From: Seriola aureovittata | Lineage: Eukaryota; Chordata; Actinopteri; Carangiformes; Carangidae | Reading direction: 5' to 3' | DNA: 64,000 nucleotides | Assembly: GCF_021018895.1 (NCBI RefSeq) | Contig: NC_079382.1 | Span: 19,514,001-19,578,000, forward strand | Shown: positions 36,166-48,689 of the stretch, in pieces | Layout of the letters: every line of letters starts with the position of its first letter | Numbering within the stretch: the stretch's first letter is position 1 | Translations under genes and position numbers: made by a program | The notes under the pieces: model-generated | The model's input: only the letters and a program-made list of their open reading frames with translations | What the model was told of the DNA's origin: nothing | Databases searched by the model: none

Positions 36166-36987
36166 AAGCCTATTGGCCTTGCCTCTGAAGTGCCAACCCC
36201 TCCTAGTTTGCTCTGATTGGTCAGGGGAGACGTCCATCTACAAGCTAGAGTCATTATGAAAAAAAAAAAAAAAAAGCGTTTTCAGAGGAGAGAATACGTC
36301 AGTAGGTCTTACGCAAGGTTACGCTCGATCCCCGTGTAGTGAAATCTGATTGGATCTTTACAGGGAAGCGTCCAATTTGTAGAAAGAAAGCTAACAAACA
36401 ATAGCAGACCTGCTAACAATAACTTCTCAATGAAGTCATGTGATCACATACGCAGGTACAGTAGGTGGCAGCATGCACCAATAACGTTGGTTTGTAGCCC
36501 GCCAGAAAACCGAGGAAGAAGAAGAAGAAAACCGAAGAAGAAGAAGAAAAAAACGAAGAAGAAGAAGAAAAAAGAAAAGAAAAAACAAACAAACAAATGA
36601 AGAAAGAAATGCTCAGTGTTTGCTTTGACTTCTCATGACAACAATATTCATAACCTGGAATACTTTTATAAGGAACCCTTTTGATTTTTGTGACCTGTGG
36701 ACTCTTACGGACTAAAGGAATATAAACAACGGAGGAATGGACGGAGAATCGGAGTTCAACACTTCTAAAAGGTAGGCAGTCACCACACGTTGCTGCTTAA
36801 GGATGCTGGTAGATATTTATAAATCGAATTTATGTGCTTGTATTTAGCGCGAAATTAACTGAATATGTGAATTCTAGAGACTCTAACCGATCTATGGCGG
36901 TACAGTCTGTCTATATTGACAAACGTTTAACCGTTTACTGTGTCCGAACAGAACCTAGCACTGGGCCCGTACACGGGGCAGCGGGTC
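36166..36987 (+). mobile_element. Repeat family B, copy 2, with nested insertion
   Basis: Same family and orientation as 5428-6002, with conserved blocks on both sides of an approximately 240-bp extra segment at about 36407-36652. The ATG frame at 36737-36771 and its donor AG|GTAGGC are conserved (35 bases in each copy, five or fewer differences). Confidence 0.75.
36407..36652 (+). mobile_element. GAA-tailed short element nested in repeat family B
   Basis: Absent from copy 1 at 5428-6002. It starts near CATGTGATCACATACGCAGG and contains TACAGTAGGTGGCAGCATGC, CAATAACGTTGGTTTG and a GAAGAA-rich tail (36513-36600), a layout I recognise from a short fish repeat. Edges are approximate. Confidence 0.5.
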
Positions 36988-37433
36988 ATGACGTCAGGGA
37001 GTTAATAGTTACTAGTTAGGCTGAACTATGAATCCCAGATGGAGGCTGTGCTCTGTGTGAGAGACTAAATAAGAAATATAATCCGTCTCAGGGCACCCCG
37101 GTGGAGGTGCATGCTGTTTGGGCGAGGTGGGTTGAGTCCAGTCAGTCAGTCAGAGGCATCAGCAGTTATAGGGCTGGTCTGGCTCTTGCAGTCCAGCCAA
37201 AAAGAAAGATATTCTGTCTCTCCTAACTTTCTCCCTGACTTAAATATTGCCAAAATCACAGCTTAGTGTTTGTTTTTAATTTATATGTTTGGTGATTTTG
37301 TCTGATGAAGTCACAGTTATAAAATCAGGATTTGACCAAACGCGGTCCAGTTTTGAACAAGTCTTGTTGTAGTATTTCTGCTTTATGAATTTCCTTTACT
37401 CTATTTTTTTATGTACAAAAACGGATCAGTCAT

Positions 37434-37461
37434 GCTTTTTTTTTTTTTTTTTTTTTTTTTT
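37434..37461. repeat. Poly-T run
   Basis: About 28 T. Confidence 0.95.
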
Positions 37462-38989
37462 GCATAAGATTGTTGGATGGATATGCACCAACTGAGAGAA
37501 AGTTATCATCATACTTGTCTAATGTGTAATTTCAGCCATAATTTCATAATTTCCTGCAAATGAATGTTTTGTCTCAAGGACTTTAGGAAGAATAGTTTAA
37601 TAGCAGACCACAATAACCTAAATGTATCTTAATATGATCAGCAACCTGTTTCATATCATTGATTTATTTATTTATTTTTTGATTTTGCTGGATTTTAAGT
37701 ACATGGGAGGATCCATATACCTGCATTGATCTCAGTGAATAATTTTAGTGATATATAATCGAATGTTGATTATTGATTCCTGGGACGCTTGATTTCTTAT
37801 CTATGAAAGACTTTGAATATTGACGCCCACCAGTCATGGCTGCACCATTAAATCATTATAGATTCACTTCAGTTTGATCAATACAGTCTGTGTACTAATC
37901 ACTGTGATGGTGAATGAGAGCTTGATAGTGATTGCTGGTTATGCAAATCTCCCTCTGGAGCTCACTCTTTAGTTGATTACTGACTCAGACAGACACAGGT
38001 ACAAATTCTGTGATTTCATTGGACCACAGCTCCTTCATGACAACCACTGTTTAGATTAATTAGATTCAAGACAAATTTGATCATATAAAATAAGCCAATA
38101 TCTTGTTTTCCAATGTACTAGTTCATATCAGCCTGTTTCCCAGACGTAATTCTCAGCCTCACCACTAGGTGACAGTCTTTAATTTCATTCTTCTCATGCT
38201 TCATGCATTTATCATAACAGTTTGTCCTTTTATAATGCTGCCTGTCAGCTGTCTGCAGCGAGACATTCAGCTGTCCAGCACGGTGAACGTAGAGAGACAC
38301 ACTGCCACGTTACTACAGATGCAGATACAGAGTAGTGTAGTCTGCCACGGGCACATGTTATAGAGAAGCCCACACAGGATTCCTCGCTCCTGTATGTTCA
38401 GGATGAATCACCGATCAATACGCTGCCATCTGAAGCAGCAGTTCTCATCCTCTTCGGCTGTAACTCCCTGTATAAAACTGATGCCAAATGGTTTCCCACA
38501 CTGCTGCAGGCAGAAACGTGTGGAGCACTGACCTCTGACACCAAAGCAGCATTTTTTGTTTCTCCCTATCAGTTTATTTTTACTCTGCTTTTTTTGGAGG
38601 GGAAGAAAAAAAGCCCAGAAGCTGAAAAGAAATCATTATTTCACAAGAGAAAAGGCTTTATTTATATAAAGAAATATATGCAGTATGATGTTAATACAAG
38701 ACAGTAATCTTCACAGGACGCTAAGTTTTCTAATTCTTTTCTAGAAAGGAACAGATATATAATTATAATTTCATAGGAATTCAGTTTAATTCAGTACTAA
38801 TTATATAAAAACCGAAGACCATGTTAAATAAGCGCACTGTCCATTGAGTGGCAGTGTGACTTTCCCATAACAAAGTAACCAGTCAGATCTAATAAATGTC
38901 TTTCTGTGTTGCACAGTAAATCACGGCAAACAAAAACATGAGTCTCTGTCATATTTTCCAATCAGTTTTATATGGTCTGAGTTATCAGA

Positions 38990-39115
38990 TCTCCAATGCG
39001 TCCTAAACGCATCTTGGATGCATTCCTCCCTCTACTTAGATCTTAGAGCTTGTGATCAGATCACCCAAGATGCATGTGAAGCCCAGGTCTGAACAGGGCC
39101 AGTAGACTCTGTGCT
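38990..39115 (-). repeat. Dispersed repeat fragment, inverse of part of 23940-24070
   Basis: On the minus strand CCCTGTTCAGACCTGGG, GATCTGATCACAAG and GGACGCATTGGAGATC correspond to CCCTGTCCAGACCTGG, GATCCGATCATAAG and GGACGCATTTGAGATC in the TTAA element. Same module, separately inserted. Confidence 0.65.
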
Positions 39116-39514
39116 TGTTATCCTGTTAGCATGTTAACTTGTTAGCTTGTGGGTACTACTCCTGATTCCTGCAGTCTGCCGCCTGCAGACTTTGGAGAGA
39201 CTCACTGCTGCAGTTCGGTTTAGTAACATGACCTTTTTAGGTTTTAGTAATTGTGGTCAATCCATTTGAACGGACTGACTTTGCCACGAAATTTACTTGC
39301 CACTTACCACAGCAGGTATTTAGATGGGAGGCAAAATCTCATGACAGTTGCAGCGATGCTAGGTGAGCAAATAGTAGTAGGTAATGTTATTCTGTTGGAT
39401 GCAGTGGAGGATATTACCCCTGGACAGTGACATACAGACCTTGTAGTAAACCCGTAAGCCACAATATTGTAAATAGAATATCAACCTTTCTTTGCATTTA
39501 AACTCAAAATCCAA

Positions 39515-39590
39515 ATTCTAACCCTAACCCAAATCATGGTCTTTTCCTAAACCTAACCGAAAGGTTTTTGTACCTGAACCTAACTAAGGC
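39515..39590 (+). repeat. CTAACCC-rich dispersed fragment
   Basis: TCTAACCCTAACCCAAATCA followed by CTTTTCCTAAACCTAACC. It looks like a common fish interspersed repeat rather than an interstitial telomere, since the hexamer is not tandem. Confidence 0.5.
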
Positions 39591-42500
39591 ATGACTGTTA
39601 TTATTGTAACATGGAAATCAACCTTTATGCAAAGTGGGACCTTTTTAAGAAAATGCTGTAATATCCTGCATCTATAATCCTGCGGTTGTACTAGTGCACC
39701 TGAGTAGCTTTTCTGTATCACCTGCTGTTTGTACATAATGTGACAGACAGTAGAGAACTTCATTAGGGCCCTGGCAGAGGGAAGCATCGCCTGAGTGAGC
39801 AAGCTTTGCTGCAAAGTCACAGCCTCCCCTCTTTCTCCAGCAAAAAGAGAATCACAGAGACATGCGGCAGAATCTGTTGCACCCATTTTGAATATCTATC
39901 AGTCTGGCTACGTCTAGCTTAGCGCTTGGCCGTATTTCTCATCGAGTGTTGCTGTTGGCTGCGGGTTTGTGAGTTTTCAGGTTGTAAACAGCAAAGAAAG
40001 AGGTGGAGCACGGTGCCTTTGTGGATGTGCCAGGGCCTATCTGTGTAGGGCACAGGCTGCTGGATCAGCTTTTTGCTCAAAGAGACAGAGAGAAGAAGTC
40101 TCTTCTAAGGTTATGAGGTTCAGAGAGGTCACATGAGGCGAAGGATACACACTGGAGTTATATATTTTCTTTCCTCTTTTCTGCTTTAATTATGTTAGGT
40201 TTTCTCTATTTCTTTCTCTTTTTTTTTGCAATTTCTGTGCTTATCGTCCTTCTGTTCTCCTGCCCCTCCATTTAAATCCCCCGCTTTCATCTTCATTGCT
40301 CATCATTTCAATGGCAGAGTTTCTCCTGCCATGAAATCAGAAGCCTCTTGCCTTTTTTTTTTTTTTTTTAATTCAACTTAAGACGGCAGCAAAGTCAGCA
40401 TCCTTTACATCAGCATGTCAGATACAGCCCCCAGAGCCGGCAGCGTTGCCAGAAAAGAGGAGGGAAAAAAAAAAGAAAAAAGCAGACATTGTAAAGCCCC
40501 ACTTCAACATAGCTTGTAATCCTTCCAAGAGTTCACCTTGATGTAAATGTGCAGCCAATCAATACACAACATTAAAGCAGCAACAATAGGCTTGGCAAAT
40601 TGCCCCCTTTAAGGGCACACTTGGGAATTGGGTTCATTTATTTAAGAGCTGCTTTGCTGCCAGTGGTTCTGCTTTACTGTTCATGTAAGGGGGAAAAAAA
40701 AGTTTTCTGTCCTTCTCCCTTTTCTCTCTTTCTTTCACAGTTTTTCTGTTTTGCCCCCCCCCCCTCCCCAGAGTCCATCCACCGCCCCCTGTCCCCTCAG
40801 CGGTCTCATTTAGACTAATTTGTTCCGGCCTGTATCTTTTCCGCAGGCGAAGGCTGCTGGTGCATGTTTGACTTTGACTCACCTTTCTGATTTGACTCAG
40901 TTCCTTTGTTAAGTAGCAGGGGTGTTTATTCAGCCTGCTAAAGGGCAAAAGGACACCGGTCACTCAGACCCATTCTGCTAATGAAGACAAATTAGTCCCA
41001 CAGCAGCGTCCACACTCTTAAACACACGGATACACTCGTATTCACTGTTTGACACAAATTACAACGTGTGATTTTTGTTTACTATTCTCATTCACTGAGG
41101 GGAAAAAAATACAAGTGGTCACTTTTAGAGTGTGAATGTTTGTGTTGTCCTGTTGGCTTTGTTAACTGTAAGATGTCTCATGGACTTTTCCCTCTGATCC
41201 TGAAGAAGATTGAGTTGACTGCCTGCTTGTTTTTGTTTGCTCATTTGCTTTAATTGTTGCCTGGTTCTCCTGCCTGTTGCCGACCGCTGCCTGCTCCTTC
41301 ACTTCACCTCCTTTTAATCCTTCCTTGCTTTTCTCTGCCAAGCCTAAATGAGTCTGTGAGTCCGTCCAGTTGTGAGCTGTGATCGCTGTAGCTGGAGATG
41401 TTGTATGAAACCCTGGCTGTCTGAATCTGGTTTTTATTTTTGGTTCACAAGGTAAAAACACTCAGTCATGGCTTTGACTGATTTTTTTCACTCATGATAT
41501 ATCTTGTATTATATAAATATCGATGTTAACAAGGTTAAAAACTTGATTTTCATCAGAGGGGGTCTTTAAAAAAAGGGAGCGAGATTCACTAGTATTTCAT
41601 TAGAATTTAATAGAGATTTTAATTAAAAAGAGGGGAACTGTTTGCTGTCAAAGTCCACAGAGGGGCAGGAAATATGGGCAGAGAAAATCCCTCCGAGCCT
41701 CCAACTGAGGGATTGTCATAATAGCTCCTTCCTCAGGAGTGAAGCTATTTCCTCTCAAAACTATTAAATTCTAATGTCATGTGATATGATGATGTACTGT
41801 GATGAAATGATGTGATGCAATTTTTTTATAGGTTTGTGAAAAAATGTGGAATAAATTGAGCTATGATGCTTTTTGTAAATTATATAGACATTACTCAGTC
41901 TCGGATTGCTTAATCTCAAGCAACTTTTTTTTGACAAGTTAAAAGACTTCTAACATGTAGTCTACATGACTGTGCTCTGATATAATTTTAATTCCCAGTG
42001 ATCATTTTGTTTCGCAGGTTATTTTTGGGTGGGAAATAAAAGCAGCCAACATTTCACTTTTGAGGTAGCGTTGTATCATTGTGATAGCCAGATCTATTTT
42101 CCCTCTTCTTTATTCATTTGACCTCATTATCAAGGATTTCAGTCTTAAGGGAACATCGCCTCAAGCAAAATAAAAACATGCTTTAATGTATAAAGCCACG
42201 CTCGTACAAAAGAAATAGCTTCTTTCTTTTGTCTAACTAGGTAATAGATAATTGCCCAAGGATACGAGATGGCAGCAACACAGAACAAAAAAAAAATTAG
42301 GACAGGAGGTCGAAAGAGAAACTACCTCAATTTTTAATTTTTGCGATTGCTACCTAGCCAACGTTAGCATTAAGAGCTGTTTAATTAGCAGTCTAGAGGA
42401 AATGTTGCAAGCTAGTATCAAACTTAATTTCTTTACTTGACAAGAGTTGTGTCCAGTGGTGGAAAGAAACAACAATGTTAACTTTTGTGTTTTGCCTTTA

Positions 42501-42647
42501 TTTCTATCGGGTCTTTTCTTGGCTGCCAAATTGTTCTTTCCCTCTGGGCAACACTGCTTCTTCATCCTCTGATGTTGGACTGAGGATAGACTAGATGCTA
42601 CAGAGACTCACTATTCCCTCTTGAGGTACAAAGTGGTATTACCAGAA

Positions 42648-42687
42648 GGTACAGGCTAGCTGGTTAGCATGCGAAGTGCAGTAGATA
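42648..42687 (+). repeat. Short repeat, copy 1
   Basis: GGCTAGCTGGTTAGCATGC, shared with 43585-43622. Confidence 0.6.
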
Positions 42688-43584
42688 CTGTATCTCTGCA
42701 ACACAATACATAGACGGCTGGTTAATGGCTTAATGGAGGGATACATGCATGGCCCTCAACCTTTTATTTTAAATGGGTTTATCATCATAAACGCATCCAT
42801 ACATTTTATGTTCGACATTATCCAAGTTATCCAAGCTGCACAAGCCTAGTAGTGACCTCGCTCTGTAGTATAAAAACAAATCCAAGAAATGGAGAGTGAC
42901 CTGTAAAGACAGTGGTCAAATTTCATTATAGGTAAGGAGAGATTACCATAGGAACGGAGCTAGACTTCCTGTCAAGCTAAACATAGCTTGTGTGAAATTA
43001 CGTGCCGTGGGACCACCTCTGCTTCTGTGTCGCGTGACACATAGATATGCATCACTGAACCCTCTTTGACAACATATGCATAATAACATAGTCACAGATG
43101 TGGCCAGATGTGATGTGTGTAACAGTTGCGTTTGCCACATGCAGGAGTGCATACCTCAGTTCTTTTAGTTTAAGCTCAGCGTTACTCGTCTGTAGGAGTT
43201 GTAAATCTAGGTTAAAGTGTAGGATACACTCCCTGCCTCAAAATGTGTGTCAATGTCACAACAGTTTAGTTTCGCTAAATATACGCTTTCCTTAACATGC
43301 TGTGCCGACGACATGGTCATATTCCTTTAATTATCTTTAATGGCTTTCAGAGGAATGGCTAATGTGATTATATGTTCTTCATGCAGTGATCTTTGACAAT
43401 AAGCCTTAAAATGAACTGTTTGACACTAATAAAGTATATGAGGTACAAGAGAACTTCAGCCATTGTTGCATGCTCGATATAAGAGGTTATAATGTGTCTT
43501 CTGAGCAGCGCTACTTTTCAGGGCCGACTGGAAGCTACAGTGACTTTGTAACAGAAAGTGACGAGATGGGTCAACCGGGCCGGG

Positions 43585-43622
43585 GCTAGCTGGTTAGCAT
43601 GCTAACTTCAGTAGAAGAAATA
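43585..43622 (+). repeat. Short repeat, copy 2
   Basis: GGGGCTAGCTGGTTAGCATG followed by CTAACTTCAGTAGAAG. The GCTAGC/TTAGCATGCTAA core is palindromic. Confidence 0.6.
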
Positions 43623-44271
43623 AATGCAATGTTTAGCTCCTTTAAGGTTCAGGACAAAGAATTGAGAGCATGCAGTAATAAAGTGTAGAAATTTAAGAAT
43701 ACTTGTCACTGCATTTAAAACATTTTAATGGCCCAATCATACAGTTCTAGTGTCACCCTGTTTTCATCTGTCTTGCACATTCATGAAGAGCTCTCAGACT
43801 GTCAGATATAAGTATGAGGCTGAAGAGGAGGCGAAACAGTCAGGAAACTCGGTGAGATGAGTATGTATGAGGAGGAACTGAGAAGGGATGAGAGTTTTAA
43901 AAAATGGATGAATAGAAAATGGAAAAAGTCAAAGGATATTTTTTTAAATCACAAATAACTCTTCAGTTCTAATAACAAAGCTGCAGAGGAAATTTGTGCC
44001 AGAACATTTATGCATGTTTAAACAGGAACCTCAAATATATATTTGATACAGGCAAGATTTTCACCCTGAAGTCTGAACGGATGGAAAAACATGCAATATC
44101 TTTTCTTTTTCTTTTTTTTTTTTTTTGTAGCTGAGTTTCCAACAACACTTACAGTGTGAAAAATCAGGCTTGAACTGTATCACCCCACTTGAATATTTAT
44201 GTGAATGAATAAACAGAGAAGCAAAGTATAACAACCAGCTGGAGTTTCAAGTCATCTCAGTCTGAGCTGCT

Positions 44272-44272
<1 letters not shown>

Positions 44273-44308
<36 letters not shown>
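44273..44308. repeat. CA array
   Basis: About 18 CA units. Confidence 0.95.
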
Positions 44309-44311
<3 letters not shown>

Positions 44312-45208
44312 AGTTGTGTGTTGTTAACTAGCTACAGCAAATGCCTTTATTGTCATGTCCTCTGCCTTTAATGCAAAAACACAGTTGTATGTGTAAATAA
44401 AGCAACATGAAAATTAGCTTGACACTCAGTTGGAACACACCTTTAGTCAGTGTGTGTAAGCCTGAGTCATTACTATGACAGTAATGTTAAATAATAGCAC
44501 ATTATACAGTAGGGTTTAAAAACACAGGTCAAATCTGGTCACTTGTAAATGAACAAACATCTCTGCAGTGATCAGAGACAAACCTCAGACATTCTCCCCT
44601 CTCCAGTCATTAGCGGTTTCACACATGCTAACCGTGCTGTTTAATGGATGATGTACAGAAATGGATGGCAGTGCACCTTTTTTTAGTCACTGTGTCATCC
44701 TCTCTCCTCTCCTCATAAAACATGAATCTCTCGAAAATATACAGTCAGACCTACAGTATGTGCCAGAGACAGTCAGCACAGCGGGGGAGCCACAACACAA
44801 GAACAGACAAGCAGGCAGTGTGTGTGATGGAATGAGTCGAGACTCAGACACAAAATATCTTGGAGGGATCCGTCAGTCTGGTCTTGACTTTGCATGAATT
44901 TAAGGATTTTAATACAGTAGCTGAGAAATGTTTGTTTAAAGAAGCACTGGGATGAATCATGAATCAAGGCTCAGAGCAAATTTGCTTTTGCAAAGTTCAT
45001 TACTGATCCTCCTCACCACAAAATAAAAGATATATCTAACTCCTGTATTTAAACCACTAAATAAAAGATTCAATTGCAGCCAGTTAGCTCTGAAATTATA
45101 ACTAAAACTAACTAAAAGATGACTAATGCAAACATTTAATGGGTGTATACACAAACAAAATCTTTCTGATATCCAGCCAACTATTAGTTATACTGCTCAT
45201 CTTTGAAG

Positions 45209-45398
45209 GTTGCAGGGGGGCTGGAGCAAATCCCAGCTGGTGCTGCGCGAGAGGCGGGGTACACCTCGGGCAGGTCGCCAGTCTATCACAGGGCTGACAC
45301 ACAGAGACAAACTACCCATACTAACATTCAACAATCAACCTAACCTACACGTCTTAGGACTGCGGGCACAAACATGCAAACTCCACACAGAAAGGCCC
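45209..45398 (+). repeat. Dispersed teleost repeat
   Basis: GGCTGGAGCAAATCCCAGCT, CGAGAGGCGGGGTACACC, GGTCGCCAGTCTATCACAGG and CATGCAAACTCCACACAGAA in this order are a hallmark repeat of fish genomes. The usual middle portion is shortened. Confidence 0.75.
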
Positions 45399-48364
45399 GA
45401 CAGTAACCGTAACCATTGATATATGCACGATTATTTCATGGTTGTCCATCCTGTATTTATTCACTGCGGCCCTACCTACCAACCCACCTGCTAACAAACC
45501 AACATTGCTGCAACCAAATCGTTACCATGGCTTAAAAAAAACCATTTGATCCGTGTGTCTTGTTACTTGTTATAGCCTAAACCCAGAGCAACTGCCCGAA
45601 CGATAAAGGACGAATCAGTCTCGGGTCCGTGTGCATGTATTGGGGACGACCTTCAGAAGTGGTGATGCAGCAGATTGTGATTTTGTTTTGATGAACTGCC
45701 AAAGGAGCCCACCGTCTATCTCATCTCTGCAGCCTGTTGAAAATGAAACATCTCTCTTTCTTCTGCTCTTTTCTCAGCTCTCGCCGCTTCTCTTTGATCT
45801 CCTCTGAATAACAGTGTGGGTGGAAGCTTGGCGATGTACTGCATATTCCTATACAGCCATTGGTGGAGTTAATACATTCCTTTAATCCTCCTAAATTCTC
45901 CTAAATTGGCTCTCCTTTTTTTTTTTAATGAAGTGCACCATCTGGAAAGCGGTGTTGAGTGAGACCTCTGGGGAAGGTGTTTGTTGCCGCAAGAAACCTC
46001 AGACTGACCCTCAACTTGACCTGCAGGAGAGGTCAGAGACGAAAGAGAGGGAGGAGATATGGTCAAGGCCAGAACTGATCACCGTGAAATTGCCTCACAC
46101 TCGGACATGCCCCAGGAAAAGATCATTTAACTCTTGCATCATCCGTCTCCGGCTCACGTTTCTGCATTTGCTGCTTTTTTCTTATCAGAGTGCTGCAAAA
46201 ACGATACGTCATGACCGGCCGTTAATTCTTCTCTGGGGTGATTGATATTTTGTGTCTTTGTATATAAATGATATTTGGTCTCAGAGCCCAAGACTGCTCA
46301 TTACGATTCCTAATTTCTCTCCGCCGTCACCTTGACACACACCATTTATTCATATTCTGTTACAAAGCAGGTTTCCATTACCTTGTTAACACGATCAGTC
46401 TCCTGTTGCTCTCCTGCTAAATTAATTCCTTTTTTGAGGTATTGTTCAAGGCAGCTGGAAAAGGGAAGTGTTTCATTTAGAGGTGTTGCCTTAATATCAA
46501 ACTTTAATTCCACAGCTGCATGTTAAATGTCGGTTGAAATGAGGTTGTACAGTAGGTGTTCACTAAGAGAGCAAATAGAGCAGGTTTTAGTTTGAAACTA
46601 AACTTTACTGTGAAACTAACAATACTGTCTCAAGGGAAAGTCCTGGCTTTACATTAAGATTAGTAATGGGTCTTAGACAGTGCTGCTCAGTCTGTGCAAG
46701 TAGTGTATTCTTCTGTGGCTCCGGAGAAGCTTTCTCAAGTCTCTGTGGGTTTGGCGGGAACTGTTAGCGGTGGCTAACTGTTAGCTCAGGTACAGTTGCC
46801 TCCAGAGCTTCTCTGTACTGTTTTGTTGTTGTTGCATGTTAATTATTCAACAAAAGTTTGATTAGATTAGTTTGCTTTACTTCTCCTGAGCTACAGAAGG
46901 TGGACAAGCCACGCTGACATTACCCTCAGCAGACCTTGATAAAATTGAGAGTTTGATGTTCATGTTCGTGTTGATGCTCCCTCCACCCTACTGGGATGAT
47001 GCTTTCGTTCTTTTTTTTCCAGCATACATAATGCTGCATGTTCTTCCAAAGGGTTCATTTACTTCAGCAACGAACCATAAAGGGATCAACCCAGATATAT
47101 AACGTGTGCTTCCACCTTAGTCAGAGAAATCATTCTAAGCCCTGGGGAAATATTTAAGAGGAAATGCTGTAGTTAGAGTCTGTGTTTAAGCATGCTTGCA
47201 TGTCTTTGTATGTGTATTTGGTGTGGGGGTGGTTCCTCTGATGGATGACTAATGACTGTGCGTGTGTGTGTGAAGGTGGTGGTGGGGGTTTGGTTTGCAT
47301 GTGTGCCTTAGAGAAGCAGAGATGGAGAGAGGTGTCCCTTGTTTGCTCAGACTTATTCACCAGGGGATGGATGTGCTGCTCATGTATGTTAATGCACACT
47401 TGAGCAAGTTGAAATTACCTGTTAAATAAGTCGGATCACGTATACAGGCAGGTGAGGAGAAACGGCAGTGGCACGAATCAAGTGTTTTGTCTGAGTATGT
47501 TAAGCTGATATTCTAAACTCAAACGTGTGTATCTGGACTAATACCACAGTGTATGACTACCATCCATCCCTCCATATGGCAAACAATACATTCAGATTTG
47601 TCACTGTCAAATATTTAATTTCAGCTGCGGTCAAAAGTAAATTGCCCAGCCTCCCACAGTACTTTTATTAGTGATTTACAAATCACAGTGGAGCAGGAAA
47701 CGGGTACACACATGCCCCAGTGTGCGTTCAGGCCGTGGCATGTGCCATTTCTCATGCCGGCTCTTTCGCACACATCGATTCCTGTGAAAAATGTGACGTG
47801 TCAATGCTGTAATTGTATGTGTGTGTGTAGTATGTGCGAATGTGTAGTGTTAAATTAACACATGCATTTGTTCGTGTGTGACTGTTTTGCGAACGGGTCT
47901 TTGTTAATACATTTGCCTCTGGTGTGTGCACATAAAACCATTTTACTGTGCTGTGATTTAGTGCAACAGTTATCAGGGACTATGCATAGCTGAGTGGCTG
48001 GAGTGTACGCCATGGAAATGTCAAATATGTACATCTGTAGCTGGTTTGTTAATGTAGAGCAGAGAGAAGTGCTTGTCCTTGAGTTGCACTTCAACTTGTC
48101 CTTCAAACTCGCCCAGGATCCTGATCATCTTAGCTGCACGCATGGTTACCAGCTGTCTTGGCAACATTTGTAAGCTGTTGGTTGTGATATTTGGCAGGCA
48201 GCTGGTCACGCACACAAGATTTACAGACTGAAAAAGAAGAATTTGAAGAAGCATGTGTAGTCTTAACAGTATGACAGTACGTAAATATCCTTAAAGACAT
48301 GTAAGTTTTCAAATGGTCATTTATCATCACCTTTGTCGGGTGAATAGTTGTATCAAATAAATCT
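45399..48364. other. Intergenic DNA; one weak exon candidate
   Basis: Mostly featureless. On the minus strand, TTCTTCTTTTTCAG (48230-48243) is a good acceptor followed by a 67-codon open stretch to a TGA near 48023 (starts SVNLVCVTSC, ends NKPATDVHI). I cannot place it in any family, and it sits next to a Tc1 remnant, so it may be chance or transposon sequence. Confidence 0.3.
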
Positions 48365-48660
48365 TTTAATATACTCACACTGGGTTGTTCATGAAACCAG
48401 TTTGAGAAGACTTTTGCTTTTTGACATGGAGCCATCATCCTGCTGGAAGTAGCCATTGGAAGATGGAGAATTGTGGCCATGAAGGGATGAACGTGGTCAG
48501 CAACAAAACTCAGGCTGTGGCATTCAAACCATGATTGATTGGTATTAAGGGCCCAAAGTGTGAAACTACACCGCTACATCATGAAACCAGCCTGGACTGG
48601 TGACACAAGGCAGGTAGGGTCCATGGATTCTGTCACACTTCATTCTTGAATTCATTCACT
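48365..48660 (-). pseudogene. Tc1/mariner transposase remnant (catalytic region)
   Basis: Read on the minus strand this follows the catalytic half of a common fish Tc1 transposase gene: TCCATGGACCCTACCTGC, CACACTTTGGGCCCTTAATA, CATCCCTTCATGGCC, then conceptual residues MATSSRMMAPCQKAKVFSNWF. In active members the region reads close to Q-D-N-A-P-C-H before the K-A and S-N-W-F positions. Here the Asp and His are replaced (R-M-M-A-P-C-Q), so a catalytic acidic residue is gone. An in-frame stop interrupts the stretch before it, and the sequence ends just after F-H-E-Q-P. The piece has neither inverted repeat. The decayed Ty3 element on the opposite strand begins right beside it, suggesting insertion of one into the other. 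The family call rests on recalled sequence, not a search. Confidence 0.75.
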
Positions 48661-48689
48661 GTGGCACTGACTCAGATCCTGAACGCAAG

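Larger units (their letters stand above)
36988..45208. other. Intergenic DNA without recognised gene
   Basis: No exon recognised. It contains poly-T (37434-37461, about 40350-40369), a CTCF-like motif (38162-38174), a repeat fragment (38990-39115), a CTAACCC-rich dispersed fragment (39515-39590), a C11 run (40754-40764), two related short repeats (42648, 43585) and a CA array (44273-44308). The frames at 41162-41461 and 40634-40963 have no family features. Confidence 0.65.

Noticed and set aside
39515..39590. Telomere-like CTAACCC sequence
   Set aside because: Not tandem; part of a dispersed repeat.
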